Assembly: GCA_947471745.1 (NCBI GenBank)
Contig: CANJKZ010001038.1
Coordinates: 248,001-312,000 of the forward strand
Reading direction: 5' to 3'
DNA: 64,000 bases
Source: Closterium sp. Naga37s-1
Taxonomy: Eukaryota; Streptophyta; Zygnematophyceae; Desmidiales; Closteriaceae
Below, one piece after another: positions 10,631 to 21,900 of the stretch (position 1 is its first letter; every line of letters begins with the position of its first letter). The notes under the pieces were generated by a model. It saw nothing but the letters and a program-made list of their open reading frames with translations, ran no database searches and had not been told where the DNA came from. The translations under genes and the position numbers were made by a program.

Positions 10631-10825
10631 GGGTACATTCCGCACTGGACATGTCCCAATCGAAAGTGTCTGAATCGATTCTACCGCACTGCATCGTATT
10701 ACACCGAATTACACCCTAGTTTCAAACATTGTCGAAATTTTCGCGTCTCTGGTTTAGTTCGGTTCGGAGCGGTACACTCGATTGGGACACATCGATTGGG
10801 ACAGTGTCCACAGCGGAATGTACCC
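10631..10825. mobile_element. Tourist-like MITE (PIF/Harbinger type)
   Basis: Imperfect terminal inverted repeats of about 34 bp bound a 195-bp insert. The left end begins GGGTACATTCCGC and the right end is its complement, with a few mismatches. The repeats are flanked by TAA on both sides (10628-10630 and 10826-10828). A TAA/TTA 3-bp duplication and a GGG start are typical of PIF/Harbinger MITEs. There is no coding capacity. CGATTGGGACA is repeated inside the right arm. Confidence 0.75.
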
Positions 10826-10839
10826 TAAACTGCACTCAC

Positions 10840-11019
10840 ATGAAGGGTAGTCAAATCCACCCCGCACCGCTCCATGTCGTCTTGCAAAGCATCCAGCCTC
10901 CCACCCAATGCAATATTGTACAGTGCAAATTGGTCCGGCCCGCCACGGCGGTAGGTGCTCCCCTCCATGTGGAAGACCACGTACGTGTGCAAAAACGCCC
11001 GTTTTTGGGTGGTGTCCGC
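10840..11019 (-). pseudogene. Orphan exon-like fragment
   Basis: On the minus strand, CTAG (acceptor-like) is followed by 60 codons of very protein-like sequence containing FHMEGSTYRRGGPDQF and ALQDDMERCGVDL, then CAT|GTGAGT, a good donor, at 10834-10839. It is squeezed between the MITE and element B's LTR, whose insertion would have cut off upstream sequence. I do not recognise the family. It may be one exon of a host gene or a captured fragment. Confidence 0.35.
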
Positions 11020-11072
11020 CTAGCGAGGGCAGTGAAATATGTGCATATAGAAGGAGAAATGGCTTTCATTTC

Positions 11073-11582
11073 AAGTTTAGGTGTAGCCTCTGGCTAGCGT
11101 TGAAGATAGTAGATGCTTGGAGAGATTTATGGTTTTTCAAAACTTGTTTCACTCAAAACAGAGAAGTACACAAAATGATTCAACACAACACAATTTAAGC
11201 ATTTCGAAATGGGGTGTGCGCCTCGCGTAACGCGTCATCCGCGTTTCAGCCCGAGTCGCATGCGTAACCGAATTCGGTAACCGTCACCGGAACCGAACCC
11301 TAGTTGTCTCTTCCGCACCAAACACGGTTCGGTTGCGGTTGGACATTTTAGGTTACGGAAATGTCTTCTCGACATTTCCCGAAACCCACTCTCCCACCAT
11401 TCCGTTTCTTCCCGCTTTCTTCACGCTTTCCTTCCGTAGCTTCTTAGCATGCAGCCCCACCATTCTACCCGTTGACTCTCCTCCTTAGGTCGACATTTCC
11501 ACCGCTCCTAATGTTATTCTACCGTCCCTAGGTTAGGCGCGTAGGCCGGTAGACATTAGGGCAGTGGCAAACCACCCTAACA
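11073..11582 (-). repeat. Element B 3' LTR
   Basis: Left copy of the 510-bp LTR. On the coding strand it starts TGTTAGGGTGG directly after the polypurine tract. It aligns end to end with 30806-31315 without length change. Confidence 0.92.
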
Positions 11583-11780
11583 ATCTCCCCTGTGGTTTGC
11601 CAGCTGCCACCCTCCTATGCTCCAGTGGTTACCATGTAGCAAGCCTTGTTCTTCCCTTGCTGATCCCCTCCGTAAGTTGGTGTGGTGTCTCGTGTTGCAG
11701 CTCCACTGCCTCCCTTGCAAGTCCTTGAGTGTGCGTATGACGACAAAATGCTTGCAAAACTCGAAGTTTGCTTTTGGCTG
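11577..11780 (-). pseudogene. Element B pol C-terminal tail
   Basis: The frame resumes with PKANFEFCKHFVV, the usual ending of a copia RNase H region, and stops in the LTR start. Its upstream half is at 26231-26970, ending ADFLTKVLP. The two halves are separated by element A, and the junction bases are GGCTG and GGCAG, a 5-bp duplication with one change. This fixes A's insertion point precisely inside B's pol. Confidence 0.85.
11583..11595 (-). promoter_or_regulatory. Element B polypurine tract
   Basis: The coding strand reads CCACAGGGGAGAT immediately before the LTR start TGTTAGGG. This is the expected plus-strand primer position, and it overlaps the end of the pol frame. Confidence 0.7.
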
Positions 11781-11908
11781 TGTCAGAATGAACAAGGGTG
11801 ATTGAACTAACAAGATTGGGAGTACAAGAAGGAAAACCTACAATGTTGTATCCCCTAAGGCTAAACCCACTATAGCCTACAGAATATAAACATATACAAT
11901 GTTTGACA
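11781..11908 (-). repeat. Element A 3' LTR
   Basis: 128 bp, starting TGTCAGAATG and ending TTTGACA on the + strand. It matches 26103-26230 at 124 of 128 sites. It shares a central block (TAGGCTATAGTGGG, complement here) with the LTRs of C, D, E and F. Confidence 0.95.
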
Positions 11909-11918
11909 CACCCCCATA
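11909..11918 (-). promoter_or_regulatory. Element A polypurine tract
   Basis: TATGGGGGTG on the coding strand abuts the LTR. The same ten bases precede the 3' LTRs of C, D, F and G. Confidence 0.8.
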
Positions 11919-12143
11919 GGCTAAGTGGGAGACAACCAGATGGTCACAAGACCAGTCAAAGAAAAAACAAAGCAAAACAAGCTCAAGGTGGATCTCAAGG
12001 ATACCACACAAATTCCGAGCACAAGCAAGTGGTCACAAGGCCAGTTCACATGCAGTTTGATAATATAACAAGAGATACAGTGATCACAACCTAGCAAGTG
12101 TAAGCATGCATGTATGTATATAGAGATCACAGTACAAGCAGAG

Positions 12144-15100
12144 TCAAGAAGTGAGCAAGTGAGGCACAGTAGGCACAAGGCCTAGAACAGTACAGAAACG
12201 CTGATGATCACAAGGCTGAAGCGCCTTGGTGAACACATCAGCAGTGTTGGCCCGAGTGGCCACGTAAGCAAGACGAAGCTGACCACGCTGCTGCAGCTTT
12301 CGAGCAAGGAAGTAGCGCAGAGCGATGTGCTTCGTTCTGTGCTCCAGTCTGTGCGTCTGACACAAGGCAATGGCGGCCTTGTTGTCGACGTACAGCACTG
12401 GAGGAGAACGAGGCCGCTCTCCCAGGTCGGTCAGCAGGTAGGTGAGCCAGCGTAACTCCTGTGCAGCCATGGCTGTGGCGTAGATCTCAGCCTCACAACT
12501 GGAGCTGAGAACTGAAGACGAGCGTGTAGAACGCCAAGAAACTGAACCAGAGCCAAGGCTGAAGGTGTATCCCTAAGACGACCGCTGCGTAGCCTGGTCG
12601 TCAGCCCAAGAAGCGTCTGAGTGCCCAGTGAGGACAGCTCAAGCCAGTCCTCCAAGCACAAGTCCCATGCCCGACGTACTGCACAAGTAGCGCAACACCC
12701 TCTTAGCTGCATCCATGTGCTCCTTTCGGTGACGGCCAGGAGCAACATAGCGTGCTAGGATGCTAAGAGGGTATGCAAGGTCAGGTCGAGTGCAGGTCAT
12801 CAGGTACATGAGGCAGCCCACAAGCTCTGGATACGGGCCACTCGGCTCTACGGACTCATCCGAAGGCAGAGCTGAGAGCGAGTGACCGGTAGGCAGAGGA
12901 GTGGGCTGAGGCGAGGAGTACGTGAAGCGGAAGCGCTGAAGGACCTGCTGCACCATGTGTGACTGAGTCAAGGTGATGGTGCGCTGTGCTCTGTCCCGGG
13001 TGATCCGCAAGCCAAGATAGCTTGTCAGCTCACCCAGGTCTGTGCACGTGTGTCTCTTCTGCAGCTCCGACTTCACGTGGGCGAGTGCCTCAGTGTCAGC
13101 AGTAGCAAAGACCAAGTCGTCTACGTACACGAGAACGTAGAACGGCGGCAGAGTGGTGTCGGTGCGTAGAAACAGCGACGGGTCAGCAGTAGAAGGAGCA
13201 AACCCAAGAGCCGCAAGAGTAGTCCTCAGTGTGCCGTGCCACTCACGGGGTGCCTGGCGGAGACCATAGACTGGCCGCCAGAGGCTCCACTGGGTACCAG
13301 GAGGGAACGACCCAGTGAAGCCAGGTGGGTGGCGCAGCCAGATCTCCTCGTGCAGGCTGCCCTGTAGGAACGCAGTGCTGAAGTCAAGAGAGTGGAGCTC
13401 GTAGTCACGCTGAGCGGCATCATGCAGCAGAACCCGAAGAGTGGTCATCTTCGGGGTCGGGAAGAAGGTCTGGAAGAAGTCAACTCCCTCTCGCTGACTG
13501 AAGCCTCGTGCAACGTAACGCGCCTTGAAGACAGGCGGAGAACCCGGCGGCCGCTTCACCTTGAAAATCCACATGCCACTGACGATGTTCGCCCCAGGTG
13601 GGGGAACCTCGTCTACGTAGGTGCCTGTGGACTTCCAGGAAGCCATCTCTGCGTCCATGGCTGTCTGCCACTGAGAGGAGTAGGGACCCTCCATTGCCTC
13701 TGCGTAAGAGCGTGGGGTCGGGATGTCTGGTGCATCCGGGTCTCCCTCAGGGGCAATCAGCATGGACACGAGATGAGGTAAAGCAGCGGCAAAGCACTCA
13801 AACTCCTCCTGTCTGTCCTCAAGGACGTCCGTGCCAAGAGCACACTCACCCTCGACGGACGGAGGACAGACAGACTCAGACTCAGCAACAAGGCTAGCGG
13901 CGTATTCTAGACGACAGGCGGCAGCAAAGTCAACTAACTCAGCGACTAGAGCAGACGCAGCAGAGGACTCAAAGGAAGGGTCAGTGACAACAGTGGCGAG
14001 GAGACGCGTGACAGTAGGACTGCCAGCACGAAGAGAGTCAGACGCCGGGTCAGCAAGAGCAGGAAGAGAGGACGCTGGAGGAGACGGCAGAGGGATACGC
14101 TGTGGAGCAGTGGAAGGACGCAAGGTCATATAGTGAGTGCCAAGGACAGGAGGAGGACGCTGACGCGGAGCACGACGACCAGCGCGGACAGCGCGGATAG
14201 GCGACTCTGGACGCGACTCAGACAACTCTGGACGAGACTCAGGCGACAGAGGACGAGACTCAGGCTCACGACGCTCCGTAAAACCTCCCGTCGGCTCAGC
14301 GTAAGGAGAAGGACCAGGCAGTGGAGAGGCTGGCTGTAACTGTGACTGCGACTGGACAGGCGGTGGACTCAGTAGGGGATGAGTAGGACCAGGAGAGGGC
14401 GGGAGGCCAAGAACCTGCTGAAGGAGCGGAACGTAGTACGGCCGCGGCCGCTCAGCACCTCCTGAACCAGCAGAGACAGCACCAGGACCCTCATCCCCAG
14501 GGTCTCCAGCTACAACTCCCGCAGCACCACCAGCAACCCCAGCAGCTCCAGGACCTCCAGCACGAGCACCTCCAGAACCAGCGGCTCCAGCAGCTCCAGC
14601 ACCAGCAGTACCTCCAGTAGCTCCAGCAGCACCTCCAGCAGGACCAGCAGCACCTCCAGCACCAGCAGCACCTCCAGCAGCACCACCAGCAGCTCCTGCG
14701 CCAGCAGCACCAGCTCCAGGGTCCGCAGCACCAGCAGCGGCTCCAGCTCCAGGGTCCTCAGCACCAGCAGCAGCTCCAACTCCAGGGTCCTCAGTACCAG
14801 CAGCAGCTCCAACTCCAGGGTCCAAAGCACCAGCAGCGCCACTCCGGAGACTGCAGCGCCGAGCGTACCACTCTCGGAGCCGCTGGGGAGAGGGCGGCTC
14901 CCGCCTAGGCGAGGAACCACGAACACCAGCTCCAGCAGCACCCCTAGCCCCAGAAGCGCCCCTCCTGAGGCTGCAGTACCGCGAGTACCTCTCACACAGC
15001 TGCTGTGAAGAGGGAGCGCCTCCAGGCGCCGCACGGTCAGTCGCAGCACCCCCAGGCGCAGTACCCTCAGACGTAGCACTCTCAGGCTCAGCACCCTCAG

Positions 15101-15252
15101 GCTCAGCACCCCCAGGCTCCGTACCCGCAGGCTCAGCACCCCCAGACTCAGCAACCTCAGGCTCAACACCCCCAGGCTCTGCACCCCCAGGCTCCGCACG
15201 CTCAGGCTCAGCACCCTTAGCAGGACGAGAGTCGACAGCTACCTCGACAGGC
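12144..15252 (-). pseudogene. Element A linker, RT and RNase H (broken)
   Basis: The main frame (12639-15252) carries an Ala/Gly/Pro-rich linker (13 to 15 kb region) with two LREWY-type motifs, then a full RT with YVDD near 13120. Towards the end the frame is lost near 12640; RNase H continues in other frames (12431-12748, then 12144-12470) and ends at the normal LLTS terminus. At least two frameshifts separate RT from RNase H. Relative to C, the RT domain is otherwise well conserved. Confidence 0.85.
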
Positions 15253-15948
15253 TCAACCGGGTCTACCTGGGACACACCTGAGGGAGCGGCACCCTGAGGG
15301 GGGAGGGGGTCTACCACAGCAGCACCTGGTGCGAGGAAGAGAGGCGGGGGGGGGGAGCGGGGCAGTGCGGTAGGGGAAGAGGCGGTAGTAGGGGACCGAC
15401 TCGTCGAACGTGACGTCCTGAGAAGGCAGGACACGGCGCGAGGTGGCGTGGTAAAACTGCCAACCAGACGCGTCCGGGACAAAGCCAAGGAAGACACAAG
15501 GAACAGCGCGGGAGGAGAGCTTGTCCGCGGACGTATCGCGAACAAAAGCTCGAGATCCCCAGACCCGGAAACGAGACGCATCGCCAACCTCTCCCGTCCA
15601 ACGCAGTGTCGGCGAAGTCTCCGGAACGGAGACACGGGGCCAGAGGTTGAGCTGATGCGCAGCGTATCGGACCGCAAACGGCCACAGAAAGTGGGGGGCA
15701 GCCGCATGGATCAAGGAGGTACGAGCGACCCTCATGACCAGGCCAATGCGGCGCTCAGCAACCCCATTCTGCTGTGGAGAGGCCGGAAGCGTGAACGACT
15801 GCTCAATGCCCTGCCCCTGACAGTAGGCCCTCAAGAGGTCGGAGGAAAACTCCCCACCTCTGTCAGAGTGCAGACGCAGGACAGGAAAGTCCGAGTGGAA
15901 CCTCTCGCTGAGCTGGAGACGGGCAGCGCGGATCCACGGACGCGGGCT
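15253..15948 (-). pseudogene. Element A integrase C-terminal part
   Basis: Contains WIRAARLQL, the second catalytic Asp (HSDRGGEF) and the Glu (NGVAERR) with 35-residue spacing, followed by the integrase C-terminal region. Compared with F, 109 nt between the first Asp and WIRAARL are absent, with a one-base match at the junction. The deletion changes frame, so this part is disconnected from the N-terminal integrase. Confidence 0.8.
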
Positions 15949-17234
15949 GGGCCCCACACGTCCACGTGGAGCGTCTGCAAGGGAGCAGTCGTCGGGGGAA
16001 ACGAGGAGGAGTGAGGAGCGGCGCGCTGCCGCCCCTCGACACAGGGAAGACAAGGAGGAGCAGGCGAGGGTGGGAGGGGAGGGAGAACCCTGGGAAGACC
16101 AGAGACAAGGTACCGGGAGTGCATGCCACGAAGGCGCTGCACTGACGGGTGACCAAGGCGGTGGTGCCAGAGGACGGTCTCGTGCGCCAGGGAGCGACAC
16201 GAGCAGGGGGCCGACAGCTGACCTGACGCAGACGCAGACGCAGCTACCTGAGGGGACTCAGTGGTCAGTGTGTATAGGTCCGACCCCGGCTGCCGAGTGA
16301 AGGTAGCCAGGTGGCGACCCGTCCTAGCACACGTGCAGTGTGTCACGCGCTCGTAGGCAGGGGTGAACTGGTGGACACCCCCGTCCTGGAGCGCACTACC
16401 CGCCACCAAGTTCGTAGAGAACGAGGGGAGGTAGAGACCTGACAGTGTGCCCGACGGGACCGTAGGACAAGGGAGAACAGTAGAGGAGGTCGCAATGACC
16501 GGACCCCCAGAGGGGTCAACGAGGGAGACTGCAACCGGCCAAGCAAGCTGCTCAAGGGCAGTGCGGTCACGAAAGAAAAAGCGGGAAGCACCTGATTCCA
16601 GTGTGAAGGTGTGCAGTGCCTCAGTAGAGGGCGCAGACTCACGCGCACCTAGAGCAGCAGCCTCACCAGGACCTGGGGCAGCAGACGTACTGGCACCTAG
16701 AGCGGCAGCCTCACCGGCACCTGGAGCAGCAGACTGGATACCGGGGTCAGGCGGCACACACAGGTGACAGGCTCCCTCGGCACTAGTAGACAATGCATAC
16801 ATTGCAGTGAGAATAGCATCATAGTCAAGAGCAAAGATACCTACCGTCTGTCTAAGCAGCTCCAGCCAGGAGGGGAGCTCAGCGGCGTCGCCAAACTCTG
16901 TACGCCAAGCGTCGCCCAGACGGGCGAAGCAGTGGGACTCTGTGTGACCACGTGTCCCGCAAGGCTGACCAGTCCGGACACCTGTGCGAATGACGTACGG
17001 GCAGCGAGCAGTACTCAGTGACCCTCTACTCTGAGCGTACCACTCACGAAGCTGCTGGGGCGAAAGAGCCTCGCGCAGACGACGCTGTTGCTGCACCGGG
17101 CCGCTACAAGAAACTCCCGAACTACCCACTCCAGGACGACTCCCACTACTACCACCCCGAAAACCCCAACTGGCGTACCACTCACGAAGCTCCTGGGGCG
17201 TGAGGGACACATGCGGATGGCCCTGGAGCTGCAT
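15949..17234 (-). pseudogene. Element A Gag C-terminus, protease, integrase N-part
   Basis: Begins with two LREWY motifs, then the long zinc knuckle C-x13-C-x4-H-x4-C, the CVPPDPGI segment, protease ESGAS (normally DSGAS, so the active-site Asp is Glu), the HHRLGH pre-integrase motif and the first integrase Asp in HVDVWG. It ends at the 109-nt deletion. No Gag capsid-like N-terminus lies upstream; GC-rich repeats are found instead. Confidence 0.85.
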
Positions 17235-17349
17235 CTGGCCACGCCAGGAGCAGCAGTAGAAGCAGTAGCAGCAGCAGTAACAGCAGTAGCAGCACGGGCA
17301 GGGCAGTGCTCACCAGTGGTGGGAAGGGCAGGCGCACGACGGAGGCGAC

Positions 17350-18600
17350 TGCGGGGCCGCCACAGCGGCTGCTCCAGGGGCGGCTGCTCCAGGGGCGGCT
17401 GCTCCAAGGGCCAGGGGCGGCTCCTGCAGTGGCGGCTGCTCCAGTGGCCAGGGGCGGCTGCTCCAGTGGCCAGGGGCGGCTGCTCCAGGGGCCAGGGGCG
17501 GCTGCTGCAGGGGCGGCTGCTCCAGGGGCGGCTGCTCCAGGGGCCAGGGGCGGCTCCTGCAGTGGCGGCTGCTCCAGTGGCCAGGGGCGGCTGCTCCAGG
17601 GGCGGCTGCTCCAGTGGCCAGGGGCGGCTGCTCCAGGGGCCAGGGGCGGCTGCTGCAGGGGCGGCTGCTCCAGGGGCGGCTGCTCCAGGGGCCAGGGGCG
17701 GCTCCTGCAGTGGCGGCTGCTCCAGTGGCCAGGGGCGGCTGCTCCAAGGGCGGCTGCTCCAGTGGCCAGGGGCGGCTGCTGCAGGTGCGGCTGCTCCAGT
17801 GGCCAGGGGCGGCTGCTGCAGGGGCGGCTGCTCCAGAGGCGGCTGCTCCAGGGGCCAGGCGCGGGGTAGGTCAGGGCGACGCAGCTGTCAGGGGCGACGC
17901 GCGGGCAAGGGCGACGCGGCGGGCAGGGCGACGCGGCGGGCAGGGGCGACGCCGCGGGCAGGGGCGGCGCGGCGGGCAGGGCGATGCCGCGGGCAGGGGC
18001 GACGCCGCGGGCAGGGCGACGCGGCGGGCAGGTGGCGACGCCGCGGGCAGGTGGCGACGCCGCGGGCAGGTGGCGACGCCGCGGGCAGGTGGCGACGCCG
18101 CGGGCAGGGGGCAACGCCGCGGGCAGGTGGCGACGCCGCGGGCAGGTGGGCGCGGCCGCGTTAGTAGTGGGGCGCGGCCGCGTTACTGCAGGGAGGGGCC
18201 GCGTCCGCGTCGGAGGGGCTGCGATTGCGACCTGAAGGGGTCGCGCGCTGGCCTGACGGGCCTGCAGAGGCTGCGTGCGGGCGGCGAGGGCCTGCAGGGG
18301 CAGCGCGCGGTCGGGCAGAGGCTGCGCGCGGGCCTGACGGGTCTGCAGGGGCGGCTCTCGGGCCTGACGGGCCTGCAGAGGCGGCTTAGGGGCCTGACGG
18401 GCCTGCAGAGGCGGCTCGGGGGCCTGACGGGCCTGCAGAGGCGGCTCGGGGGCCTGACGGACCTGCAGGGGCGGCTCGAGGGCCGTACTAGCTTGAAGGG
18501 GCGTCGCACTGGCCTAGGGCAGCAGGAGGCAGCGCGAGGGCTGCAGGACGGCACGCGGGCAGAACGAAGGGCGAGGCGCGCGAGAGCGCACTAGCAGAAA
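17350..18600. repeat. Element A leader/gag-position GC-rich repeats
   Basis: Three repeat types follow each other: 17360-17870, units mixing GGCGGCTGCTCC and GGGGCCAGG with a larger period of about 130-150 bp; 17880-18160, 20-bp GCAGGTGGCGACGCC-type units; 18320-18490, 30-bp GGGCCTGACGGGCCTGC-type units. They occupy the place of the N-terminal gag. Open frames exist on both strands, but only because of composition. Confidence 0.85.
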
Positions 18601-18611
18601 AAAGGGCGCAC

Positions 18612-18736
18612 TGAGAAACTGAACGAGAATGAATTGACTAAGGGAAAGTTGAGTACAAATGTAAACCCTAGAAAACAGTACCCCATATGTGCTACCCCAC
18701 TATAGCCTACAGTAGCTATGTCATATAAATCTGACA
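18612..18736 (-). repeat. Element C 3' LTR
   Basis: 125 bp, TGAGAAACTG to AATCTGACA on the + strand. Differs from the 5' copy at two positions. Confidence 0.95.
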
Positions 18737-18746
18737 CACCCCCATA
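18737..18746 (-). promoter_or_regulatory. Element C polypurine tract
   Basis: TATGGGGGTG on the coding strand, directly adjoining the LTR start. Confidence 0.8.
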
Positions 18747-18943
18747 GGCAAAGTGGGGGAGAACAAGGGGTCACAAGACCAGTCAAGCAAAGCAAAGCAA
18801 GCTCAGGGTGGATCACAAAGTCACCACACATTCCGAGCACAAGTTCAAGGCCACAAGGCCAGTTCACATGCAGGATTGCATATATATATAAGGCTAGACA
18901 AGCAAGAGCAGGTGTATATATATATGCAACAGTACAAACAAGG
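18747..18943 (-). promoter_or_regulatory. Element C structured 3' UTR
   Basis: Two mini-hairpins on the coding strand have the same TTGT loop: GGCCTTGTGGCC (18849-18860) and GGTCTTGTGACC (18769-18780). Both are preceded by ACT. Between them a GTGG...CCAC stem can form. The same layout is present in F and G. Possible roles are RNA dimerisation, packaging or priming, all inferred. Confidence 0.55.
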
Positions 18944-21900
18944 TCAAGGGGTGAGCAAGTGAGGCAAGGTAGGCACAAGACCCAGCTGAGTACAGAAGCG
19001 CTGATGATCACAAGGCGCAAGTGCCTTGGTGAAGATATCAGCAGTGTTGGCCTGAGAGGCCACGTACGCAAGCCGCAGCTGGCCACGCTGCTGTAGCTCA
19101 CGAGCAAGGAAGTAGCGGAGAGCAATGTGCTTCGTTCTGTGCTCCAGTCTCTGCTCTCGACACAAGGCCAGCATGGCCTTGTTGTCTACGTACAGCACTG
19201 GAGGAGAACGAGGCGGCTCTCCGAGGTCAGTCTGCAGGTAGGTGAGCCAGCGAAGCTCCTGTGCAGCCATGGCCCCGGCGTAGATCTCAGCCTCACAACT
19301 GGAGCCGAGAACAGAAGACGAGCGGGTAGCCCGCCACGAAACAGAGCCGGAACCAAGGCTGAAGGTGTAACCCTGTGACGACCGCTGCGTAGCCTGGTCG
19401 TCAGCCCAAGAAGCGTCTGCGTGCCCAGTGAGGACCACTGGACTCTGCCCTCCAAGCACAAGCCCCATGCCCGACGTACTGCACAAGTAACGCAACACCC
19501 TCTTCGCTGCAGCCATGTGCTCCGGTCTGTGTCTCCCAGGAGCAACATAGCGTGCGAGAATGCTAAGAGGGTATGCGAGGTCAGGTCGTGTGCAGGTCAT
19601 CAGGTACATGAGGCAGCCAACAAGCTCTGGGTACGGGCCACTCGACTCTACGGACTCATCCGAAGGCAGAGCTGAGAGCGAGTGGCGAGTAGGCAGAGGA
19701 GTGGCCTGAGGCGAGGAGTACGTGAAGCCGAAGCGCTGAAGGACCTGCTGCACCATGTGTGACTGAGTCAGGGTAATGGTGCGGCGTGCTCTGTCCCGGG
19801 TGATCTGCAAGCCAAGGTAGCTGCGCAGTCCACCCAGGTCTGTGCACGTGTGTCTCTTCTGCAGCTCGGACTTCACGTGGGCGAGTCCAGCAGTGTCAGC
19901 TGTGGCAAAGACCAAGTCGTCGACGTACACGAGGATGTAGAACGGCGGCAAAGAAGTGTCGGTGCGCAAAAACAGCGACGGGTCGGCAGTAGAGGGAGCA
20001 AACCCAAGAGCCGCAAGTGTAGTCCTCAGTGTGTCGTGCCACTCACGCGGTGCCTGGCGGAGACCGTAGACTGGCCGCCGGAGGCTCCACTGGGTGCCAG
20101 GAGGAAAAGACCCAGTGAAGCCAGGTGGGCGACGCAGCCAGATCTCCTCGTGCAGGCTGCCCTGCAAGAAAGCAGTGCTGAAGTCAAGAGAGTGCAGCTC
20201 GTAGTCGCGGTGAGCAGCTATGTGCAGCAGTACCCGAAGAGTGGTCATCTTCGGGGTGGGAGAGAAGGTCTGAAAGTAGTCAACTCCCTGCCGCTGACTG
20301 AAGCCACGAGCCACGTAACGCGCCTTGAAGACAGGCGGAGAACCCGGCGGTCGCTTCACCCTGAAAATCCACATGCCACTGACGATGTTCGCCCCAGGCG
20401 GGGGAACCTCGTCAATGTAGGTGCCTGTGGACTTCCAGGAAGCCATCTCTGTGTCCATAGCTGCCTGCCACTGAGAGGAGTAGGGACCCTCTATCGCCTC
20501 CGCGTAAGAGCGCGGAGTCGGGATGTCAAGTGCATCCGGGTCTCCCTCAGGGGTAAGCAGTACGGACACGAGATGAGGTGAAGCAGCAGCCAAACACTGG
20601 AACTCCTCCTGCCTGTCCTCAAGGACGTCCGTGCCAAGGGCACACTCACCCCCGACGGACGGAGGACAGACAGACTCAGACTCAACGACAAGACTAGCAG
20701 CGTAGTCTAGACGACAGCGAGCAGCAAAGTGGACGAGCTCAGCAACTAGGGCAGACGCAGCAGTGGACTCAAAGGAAGGGTCAGTGACGACAGTAGCAAG
20801 GAGACGCGTGACAGTAGGACTGGCAGCACGAAGAGAGTCCGACTCCGGGTCGGGAAGAGCAGGAAGAGAGGACTCAGGAGGAGAAGGCAAAGGGGCACGC
20901 AGAGGAGCAGTGGACGGACGCAGAGACATCCGGTGCGTGCCAGGGACAGGAGGAGGACGCTGACGCGAACCACGACCACTAGTGCGAGCAAGACGGACAG
21001 GCGACGCAGGGCGAGACGCAGGCTCACGACGCTCAGCCAGACCTCCAGTAGGACCAGTGTAGGGAGAAGGAGCGGGCAGTGGGGAGGCCGGCTGTAACTG
21101 TAACTGTGACGGGACAGGCTGTGGACACTCTAAGGGAGGAGGAGGACCAGTAGAAGGCGGGAGACCAAGAACCTGCTGAAGGAGCGGAACGAAGTACGGC
21201 CGAGGCCGCGCGGCGACTCCAGACACAACAGGGACAGCACCAGTACCCCCAGCGGCAGCACCAGCGCCAGCAGCACCTCCAGCTCCAGTACCTCCAGCAG
21301 CACCAGTAGCACCCCCAGCAGGACCGCCTCCAGGACCGACAGCAGTAGCCTCAGCGCCAACACCCTCAGCAGCTCCAGCTCCAGTCGTACCCGCAGGCCC
21401 AGCAGCTCCAGTACTCCCAGTACGAGCACCTCCGGGACCCGCGGCACCAGCACCCTCAGCAGCCGAAGAACCTCCAGCTCCAGGAGCACGCCTCCAGCGC
21501 CGGGCAAACCACTCTCGCAGCTCCTGTGGAGAGAGTGGCTCCCGCCGAGACGAAGCACCCAGAGAACCTCCAGGCTCAGCACCGCCAGACGCCACACGAG
21601 CAGGCCCAGCTCCCTCAGGCTCCGCACCCCCAGGCTCAGCACCTCCAGGCGTAGCACCCCCAGGCTCAGCACCCCCAGGCTCAGCACCCCCAGGCTCAGC
21701 ACCCCCAGTAGTAGCACCCCCAGGCTCAGCACCCCCAGGCTCAGCACCCCCAGGAGTAGTATCCTCAGGCTCAGCACCCCCAGGCGTAGCACCCACACGC
21801 TCAGCACCCCCAGAGTCAGCACCCCCAGGCTCAGCACCCTCAGCAGCACCAGAGTCACCAGTAACCTCGACAGGCTCGACGGCGTCTACCTGGGACACAC

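Noticed and set aside
7049-10694. Ladder of nearly identical 92-aa minus-strand open frames
   Set aside because: They restart every 98 bp in all frames because the unit length is not a multiple of three and stops occur in just one frame; this is a repeat artefact, not a gene family.
15949-16000. Loss of a catalytic Asp in element A integrase
   Set aside because: The 109-nt deletion removes the VVDDYTRY segment, which lies between the first and second catalytic Asp; the triad residues are still present, though out of frame with each other.
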